Below are positions 6,186-10,742 of a stretch of DNA of 10,742 bases, piece by piece. The notes under the pieces were generated by a model, which did not search any database, was not told the DNA's origin, and saw only the letters and a list, made by a program, of their open reading frames with translations. Each line of letters opens with the position of its first letter. The first letter of the stretch is position 1. Source of the stretch: CF-118 sp035689345 (GTDB lineage Bacteria > Chloroflexota > Dormibacteria > Dormibacterales > Dormibacteraceae); NCBI GenBank assembly GCA_035689345.1, contig DASSLR010000015.1, positions 1-10,742 of the forward strand. Reading direction: 5' to 3'. A program made the position numbers and the translations under genes.

Positions 6186-7903
6186 TCACGCGGAGGCAGT
6201 TCGCCCTCGCGTACGCGATGGGGCTGGTGCCATGTCTCGCTCTCGCCATCGGCCAGCCGGTCTGGTCGCGCGTCGACGAAGCCGCCCACTACGACGTCAT
6301 CGCCCAGTACGCCGCCGGCGTCTACCCGCGCGACGCCACCACCACGATCCGCCCGGAGACGCTCGAGATCATGCAGAGATCGGGCGTCTACGGGTTCGTG
6401 GTCGACAACCAGTACGCCCTGCCTGATCCAGGCCTTCAGCCCATGCCGGCCGGCCTGAGCGACGCGGCGCACGTGCTGTGGATTCGCCGGCACGGTTGGG
6501 AGTTCTCGTACGAGGCGTTCCAGCCGCCGCTGTACTACACGCTCGCGCTGCCCGCCTGGTTCGTCGGGCACGCGATCGGCGGTGCAGTCGGATCTCTGTA
6601 CGCGGTGCGCGTCTTCGACGCGCTACTTGCCGCCCTGCTCGCGCCGCTCGCGATGATGATCCTGCTCGCGCTGTGGCCCGGGCATCGCGGCGCGGGCTGG
6701 GCCGCCGCCGCGCTGACCGCCGCCCTGCCTGGCGTGGCCCTGAACCTCACAAGCGTGACCAACGACGTTCTGGTCAGCGTGCTCGGCGCGGTCTGCGTGC
6801 TGGTGGCGATCACCGGGCGCTGGACCTGGAGACGCGCGGCGCTGGTGGGCTTGCTGTTCGGCGCGGCCATGCTCACCAAGACCACCGCGGTGGGGATCGC
6901 ACCCGCGCTGGCCATCGCTCTGCTCCAGGCCCGGCGCGATGGCGGCGGGCGACCGCTCTTCATCGCCGCCGGCGCTGCGGCGATGTGCGTGGTCCCGTGG
7001 GTCGCATCCAACCTGGTCATCTACGGCGAACTCATCACCACAAGCGAGCAGCTCGCCATGGCCGCGTTCCCACAGCGCACCCTCGACCCAGGTTTCTGGA
7101 GCGTGTCGACGCTGCACGCGTTCGTCACTTTCTGGACCGGCGACCCGTTCCTCTCGCTGCCTGGGGCAGTCGCGCTCGCGTTCGTCTCGTTCCTCATCAG
7201 CGTGCTTGCCCTGGTGGGCTTGAGGCGAGCCTGGCAGCGCCACCCGGGCCACTTCTCGCTGCGCAACCTGGACGTGCTCGCTGCCGCCTGCGGCGGCGCC
7301 GCGCTGGCCAGCGTCACGGCGCCGCTCCTGGCCGCTTTCAACGCCCCGGGGCGGCTGGCATACGTCGCGGTGGCCGCGACGATGGCCCTGGTCGCGGCCG
7401 GGCTCTGGGTCGAGCTCCCATTGCCGCGACTGCGCTGGGGCACGATCGGTGTGTTCGCCGGCCTGTCACTGGCCGGCCTTGCGCTGACCATGTACAACGG
7501 ATTCCAACCGCCGCCGCCCGCCGGGATCCCGCCGGTCTCCAACCCGACGCCCCTGGCGCAAGCGGGCAACTTCGCCGACCTCGAAGTCACTTTGCTCGAG
7601 TGCGGACGTGACCGTTCCGGTGACCTCCTCTTCCAGGTTCGCTTCTACAACGGAGGGACGTCGCCCGTGGAATGGACCCAGACGGCCGAGCTTCTGGACG
7701 GCGGAACGAGGATCGCCACCTCGGTCTACGCCCGCTCGACACCGTTTCCTCAGGCGTTCCTACCGGGCCACACGTACGAAGGCTGGCTGTTCTTCAGCAG
7801 GCCTCCGAGCGAGCTCTTCAACCCGAGCCTCTTCTTTCGCGACATCGCCGGGGACGCCTATAGCACGATCGGCGCGCTGCCAATCAGAACGACGCCCTGT
7901 TGA
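6182..7903 (+). CDS. GT-C-like membrane protein with C-terminal beta-rich domain
   Basis: This 573-residue protein starts at a GTG overlapping the previous TGA (GTGA), so it is probably translationally coupled. After a signal-anchor helix (7-26) comes RVDEAAHYDVIAQYAAG, with D32, E33 and H36 in the first outer loop, and later YEAFQPPLYYTLALP. Both resemble GT39/DUF2142-type GT-C proteins (acid pair, then a P-P-L-Y-Y loop). About ten or eleven hydrophobic segments extend to residue 445 or so. From about 463 to 573 there is a non-membrane region of alternating polar and hydrophobic strands with DLEVTLLECG, FQVRFYNGG, a central LLDGG and LPGHTYEGWLFF. This pattern recalls the immunoglobulin-like DUF4352/telokin-type domain and would lie outside the membrane. 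Two cysteines in this tail (near 473 and 573) could pair. It is likely an envelope glycosyltransferase or related protein with unknown substrate. No Shine-Dalgarno sequence is seen. Confidence 0.75.
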   Translation: MITRRQFALAYAMGLVPCLALAIGQPVWSRVDEAAHYDVIAQYAAGVYPRDATTTIRPETLEIMQRSGVYGFVVDNQYALPDPGLQPMPAGLSDAAHVLWIRRHGWEFSYEAFQPPLYYTLALPAWFVGHAIGGAVGSLYAVRVFDALLAALLAPLAMMILLALWPGHRGAGWAAAALTAALPGVALNLTSVTNDVLVSVLGAVCVLVAITGRWTWRRAALVGLLFGAAMLTKTTAVGIAPALAIALLQARRDGGGRPLFIAAGAAAMCVVPWVASNLVIYGELITTSEQLAMAAFPQRTLDPGFWSVSTLHAFVTFWTGDPFLSLPGAVALAFVSFLISVLALVGLRRAWQRHPGHFSLRNLDVLAAACGGAALASVTAPLLAAFNAPGRLAYVAVAATMALVAAGLWVELPLPRLRWGTIGVFAGLSLAGLALTMYNGFQPPPPAGIPPVSNPTPLAQAGNFADLEVTLLECGRDRSGDLLFQVRFYNGGTSPVEWTQTAELLDGGTRIATSVYARSTPFPQAFLPGHTYEGWLFFSRPPSELFNPSLFFRDIAGDAYSTIGALPIRTTPC

Positions 7904-7910
7904 CGGCTCC

Positions 7911-7916
7911 TAACAT
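7911..7916 (+). promoter_or_regulatory. Candidate -10 box before dihydrolipoyl dehydrogenase
   Basis: TAACAT fits TAnnnT and lies nine bases before the ATG at 7926, within the 22-base gap after the third membrane gene. The gap is AT-rich compared with its surroundings and has no Shine-Dalgarno sequence. A nearby TTGACG at 7900-7905 resembles a -35 element but is only five bases away, so it cannot pair with this box. Confidence 0.35.
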
Positions 7917-7925
7917 TCAATAGCG

Positions 7926-9302
7926 ATGGCAGCTATCGACTTCGACGTGGCGATCCTCGGCGGCGGCATGGGCGGTTACCCGGCCGCGATCCGGGCCTCC
8001 CAGCTGGGCCTCAAGGTCGCGCTCGTGGAGTCGGACAAGCTCGGCGGCACCTGCCTGCACGTCGGCTGCATCCCGACCAAGGCGCTGCTCGAATCGTCCG
8101 AGCTGTACCACCGCGTGGCTGCTCGCGGCCAGGAGTTCGGCATCGCCGCGGAAAGCGTGGCCTACGACTACCCGCGCATCGCGGCGCGCCGCGACGCCGT
8201 CGTGAACCAGCTCTTCAAGGGCGTCCAGTTCCTCATGAAGAAAAACAAGATCGAGGTCGTGACCGGTAAGGGACGGCTGCGCGACCGCGGGACCATCGAG
8301 GTCGGCGCCCAGCAGATCAAGGCCAAGAACGTCATCATCGCCACCGGCTCGACCGTGAAGTCGCTGCCCGGCATCGAGTTCGACGGCCAGTACATCGTCT
8401 CGTCGGACCACCTCACCGTCACCGACAAGGTGCCCGAGTCGATCTGCATCATCGGCGCCGGCGCGGTGGGCGTGGAGTTCGCCACGCTGTACAACCAGCT
8501 TGGCGTCAAGGTCACGCTGCTCGAGGCGCTCGACCGGCTCGTGCCGCTCGAGGACGAGGACGTCAGCAGGGAGATGCTGAGCCAGTTCAAGAAGGCCGGC
8601 ATCGACTGCCGCGTCGGCGTGAAGGTCAAGGGCGCGAAGAAAGCGCGCGACGGCGTGAGCGTCGATACCGAGCAGGGCGAGGTGTGGGCGCGGCAGCTGC
8701 TGGTGGCCGTCGGCCGCGCGCCGCGCTCCAAGGAGATCGGCCTCGAGCAGGTGGGCGTGACGACACACCCCAACGGCTTCATCAAGGTCGACGAGTGGAT
8801 GCGCACGTCCGCGGAGGGCATCCACGCGATCGGTGACGTTGTCGGCGGCTACCTGCTCGCGCACGCGGCCTCGCACGAGGGCATTACCGCCGCCGAGGAC
8901 ATCGCGGGTGAGCGCGTGGCGCCCATGGAGCAGAACCTCGTGACGCGCTGCACCTACTCGCATCCGCAAATCGCGTCGGTCGGGCTCACCGAGAAGCAGG
9001 CGCGCGACGCGGGTCGCGAGGTGAAGGTGGGCAAGTTCCCGTTCAGCGCCATCGGGCGCGCGATCATCCACGGCGAGACAGGCGGCTTCGTGAAGATGGT
9101 CGCGGACGCGAAGAGCGGTTCGTTGATCGGCGCGCACGTCGTCGGACCGAGCGCCACAGAGCTCATCGCCGAGCCCGCGCTCACGCAGCTGTTCCAGGGC
9201 GACGCCTGGGAGCTCGGGCGGAACATTCATCCCCACCCGACCTTGAGCGAGGCGGTGATGGAGGCGGCCCTGGCGGTGGACGGGCACGCCATCCACATTT
9301 AA
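7926..9302 (+). CDS. lpdA: Dihydrolipoyl dehydrogenase (E3)
   Basis: This 458-residue flavoprotein reoxidises the dihydrolipoyl group of a 2-oxo acid dehydrogenase E2 (or of the glycine cleavage H protein) and reduces NAD+. The length is normal. The FAD-binding Rossmann motif is G12-G14-G17 with E35 at the end of the second strand. The redox disulfide is C43/C48 in GGTCLHVGCIPTK. An ATG motif lies near 139-141, and the NAD-binding fold IIGAGAVGVEF (G177-G182) ends with E200, which favours NAD over NADP. AIGDVVGG (301-308) contacts FAD. The dimer-interface motif HPHPTLSE carries the catalytic H437-E442 pair. All key residues are intact, and the histidine pair argues against mercuric reductase or a glutathione reductase relative. 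The E1 gene starts four bases after the stop, so both probably serve one complex. The start ATG lacks a Shine-Dalgarno sequence. Confidence 0.96.
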   Translation: MAAIDFDVAILGGGMGGYPAAIRASQLGLKVALVESDKLGGTCLHVGCIPTKALLESSELYHRVAARGQEFGIAAESVAYDYPRIAARRDAVVNQLFKGVQFLMKKNKIEVVTGKGRLRDRGTIEVGAQQIKAKNVIIATGSTVKSLPGIEFDGQYIVSSDHLTVTDKVPESICIIGAGAVGVEFATLYNQLGVKVTLLEALDRLVPLEDEDVSREMLSQFKKAGIDCRVGVKVKGAKKARDGVSVDTEQGEVWARQLLVAVGRAPRSKEIGLEQVGVTTHPNGFIKVDEWMRTSAEGIHAIGDVVGGYLLAHAASHEGITAAEDIAGERVAPMEQNLVTRCTYSHPQIASVGLTEKQARDAGREVKVGKFPFSAIGRAIIHGETGGFVKMVADAKSGSLIGAHVVGPSATELIAEPALTQLFQGDAWELGRNIHPHPTLSEAVMEAALAVDGHAIHI

Positions 9303-9306
9303 GTCA

Positions 9307-10742
9307 GTGGCTCAGTCGGTCAAAACGAAAGGCTCCGAGTTCACGCCCGACTGGCGCTTCCAGCAGCCCGTCGACTGGCGCGACACCGACCTCGACGAAC
9401 CGACCCTCAAGCAGTGGTTCAACTACATCCTGCTCGGCCGGCAGATCGACTATCGCTTCCAGGTCCTCAACCGGCAGGGACGGGCGCCGTTCATCATCTC
9501 GTGCGCCGGCCATGAGGCCGCCCAGATCGGCGTCAGCTGGCCGCTGAAGCCGAAATACGACTGGCTCGCTCCTTACTACCGCGACGTCGTGCTCTGCATG
9601 CGCATGGGCATGACCGCGCTCGACCTCATGCTCTCAGTGCTCGCCAAACCGGCCGACCCGGCCTCGGGCGGCAAGCAGACTCCCGGTCACTTTTCCGATT
9701 CGCGCCTGAACATCACGTCCGGCGGATCGCCGGTGGCGGCGCAGATGGTGCGCGGGGCGGGAGTGGCGTACACGTTGAAGATGGACGGCACCGACAAGGT
9801 GCTCATGACCTGCTACGGCGAGGGCGCCGGATCCGAGGGCGACGCGCACGAGGCGTTCAACTTCGCCGCCGTCTACAAGCTGCCCGAAATCTTCGTCTGC
9901 GAGAACAACGGCTTTGCCATCTCCACCCCGATGCGCAAGGAATACGCGATCGAGCACGTCGCGCAGCGGGCGGTGGCGTACGGCTTTCCCGGTGTGACGG
10001 TCGACGGCCGTGACCCCGTCACCTGCTACCACGTCGCCAAGGAGGCGGTGGCGCGCGCGCGCGGCGGCGGCGGGCCGACCCTGATCGAGTGCCTGGTCGA
10101 CCGGCTCGGCGCCCACTCGTCCGAGGACGACCAACGCCGCTACCGGACCCAGGATGAGATCGATCAGCTCACCCAGAACGACTGCCTCGAGCGCTTCAAG
10201 AAGCGGCTGATCGAGGAAAGCATCCTCAGCGCCAAAGAGGTCGCCGAGTACGAGGAGCACGTCAAGGACGAGGTGACGAGGGCCACCAAGGAGGGCATCG
10301 AGTCACCGGACGCGCCAGCCGAGAACGCGTTGACTAACGTCTACGGCGCGGACGTGCCCACGGCGATCGAGCCGGCCCCCGACGTCGAAACGGAAGAGAT
10401 GAACATGGTCGCCGCGCTGCGCTCGTGCCTGACGGCGGAGATGGAGCGCGACGACCGGGTGATGGTGCTGGGCGAGGACGTGGGCGCGAAGGGCGGCGTG
10501 TTCCTCGTCACCGACGGCCTGCACAAGCGATTCGGCGAGGCACGCGTCATCGACACGCCGCTGGCCGAATCGTCGATCGCCGGCATCGCGCTCGGCCTTG
10601 CGGTCGCGGGCAAGCGGCCGGTGGCGGAGATCCAGTTCACCGACTTCGCGCACTACGCATTCAACTCGATCGTCAACGAGGCGGCGAAATACCGCTACCG
10701 GACCGACGGCGACTGGTCGGTGCCCATGGTCGTGCGCGCGCC
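9307..10742 (+). CDS. 2-oxo acid dehydrogenase E1, fused alpha and beta subunits (3' partial)
   Basis: This frame stays open for 478 codons to the right edge. It encodes a thiamine diphosphate-dependent E1 that decarboxylates a 2-oxo acid and acylates the lipoyl arm of E2. The alpha part (about 1-350) shows SCAGHEA (66-71), APYYRD, GKQTPGH, the thiamine-binding GEGAGSEGDAHEAFNFAA starting at G171 and ending in ENN (199-201), and the HSSEDD phosphorylation-loop position at 270-275. A short linker rich in Pro, Ala and acidic residues leads to a beta part from about M365, with VLGEDVGAKGGVF (E390 is the likely catalytic Glu), DTPLAESSIAG and RPVAEIQFTDF. No stop or frameshift separates them. GEG in place of GDG occurs in branched-chain 2-oxo acid E1 alpha, so that substrate is favoured over pyruvate, though not proven. 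The GTG start lacks a clear Shine-Dalgarno sequence, and the beta domain is cut by the window. An E2 gene probably follows. Confidence 0.9.
   Translation, partial: MAQSVKTKGSEFTPDWRFQQPVDWRDTDLDEPTLKQWFNYILLGRQIDYRFQVLNRQGRAPFIISCAGHEAAQIGVSWPLKPKYDWLAPYYRDVVLCMRMGMTALDLMLSVLAKPADPASGGKQTPGHFSDSRLNITSGGSPVAAQMVRGAGVAYTLKMDGTDKVLMTCYGEGAGSEGDAHEAFNFAAVYKLPEIFVCENNGFAISTPMRKEYAIEHVAQRAVAYGFPGVTVDGRDPVTCYHVAKEAVARARGGGGPTLIECLVDRLGAHSSEDDQRRYRTQDEIDQLTQNDCLERFKKRLIEESILSAKEVAEYEEHVKDEVTRATKEGIESPDAPAENALTNVYGADVPTAIEPAPDVETEEMNMVAALRSCLTAEMERDDRVMVLGEDVGAKGGVFLVTDGLHKRFGEARVIDTPLAESSIAGIALGLAVAGKRPVAEIQFTDFAHYAFNSIVNEAAKYRYRTDGDWSVPMVVRA

Noticed and set aside
7900..7905. TTGACG as a -35 element
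   Set aside because: It overlaps the stop codon region and is only five bases from the candidate -10 box, so the spacing is impossible. No suitable -10 lies 16-18 bases downstream.
7917..9296. Long open frame (459 codons) on the minus strand opposite dihydrolipoyl dehydrogenase
   Set aside because: It mirrors a highly conserved gene, and its translation is rich in His, Asp, Arg and Val with no recognisable motif. This is what GC-rich codon bias produces on the opposite strand.
10045..10076. GC-only run resembling a repeat or stem in the E1 gene
   Set aside because: It encodes Ala/Arg/Gly codons in frame within the conserved alpha domain and does not form a clear terminator-like hairpin with a T tract.
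1..10742. CRISPR array, tRNA, insertion sequence, phage or defence genes
   Set aside because: I saw no regularly spaced repeats, cloverleaf-like sequences, transposase motifs or terminal inverted repeats. The window is filled with housekeeping and membrane genes.

Overview
The window comes from a very GC-rich bacterium. Codons are strongly biased to G or C at the third position, genes are tightly packed, and GTG starts are frequent. The mix of genes is two short class-II-like citrate synthases, a GT87-type membrane glycosyltransferase, a fused E1 alpha/beta 2-oxo acid dehydrogenase and start codons apparently lacking a leader. It resembles high-GC soil lineages such as Chloroflexota, Dormibacterota or deep Actinomycetota relatives. 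This placement is an inference from gene style; there is no rRNA or other marker. No tRNA, rRNA, insertion sequence, CRISPR array or phage gene was seen.

Layout. Bases 1-36 may be the last codons of a plus-strand gene. It meets, tail to tail, a small minus-strand membrane protein (38-592). A 35-base divergent gap follows, and everything after it is on the plus strand. The genes in order are a Zn-type cation diffusion facilitator (628-1533), two tandem citrate synthase paralogues of exactly equal length (1545-2663 and 2663-3781), three polytopic GT-C-type membrane proteins with overlapping or nearly abutting ends (about 3787-4896, 4839-6185, 6182-7903), dihydrolipoyl dehydrogenase (7926-9302) and a fused alpha/beta E1 component of a 2-oxo acid dehydrogenase complex (9307 to the right edge, incomplete). 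The largest gap between genes is 35 bases, so no long non-coding stretch exists.

How the parts fit. The right-hand genes supply E1 and E3 of an acyl-CoA-forming dehydrogenase complex; the E2 gene is probably just beyond the window. The E1 alpha signature (GEG rather than GDG in the thiamine diphosphate motif) looks more like the branched-chain 2-oxo acid type than the classical pyruvate type, but this does not fix the substrate. The citrate synthases would consume acetyl-CoA or propionyl-CoA made by such a complex. The three membrane proteins between them look like lipid-linked sugar transferases of the cell envelope and have no obvious metabolic tie to their neighbours.

The most interesting points are the citrate synthase pair with an Asp-to-Glu change at the catalytic acid of the second copy, a soluble beta-rich tail (DUF4352-like) on the third membrane protein, the E1 fusion, and repeated TAnnnT boxes 6-9 bases before start codons that lack a Shine-Dalgarno sequence. 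I see no clearly new defence or mobile system here.
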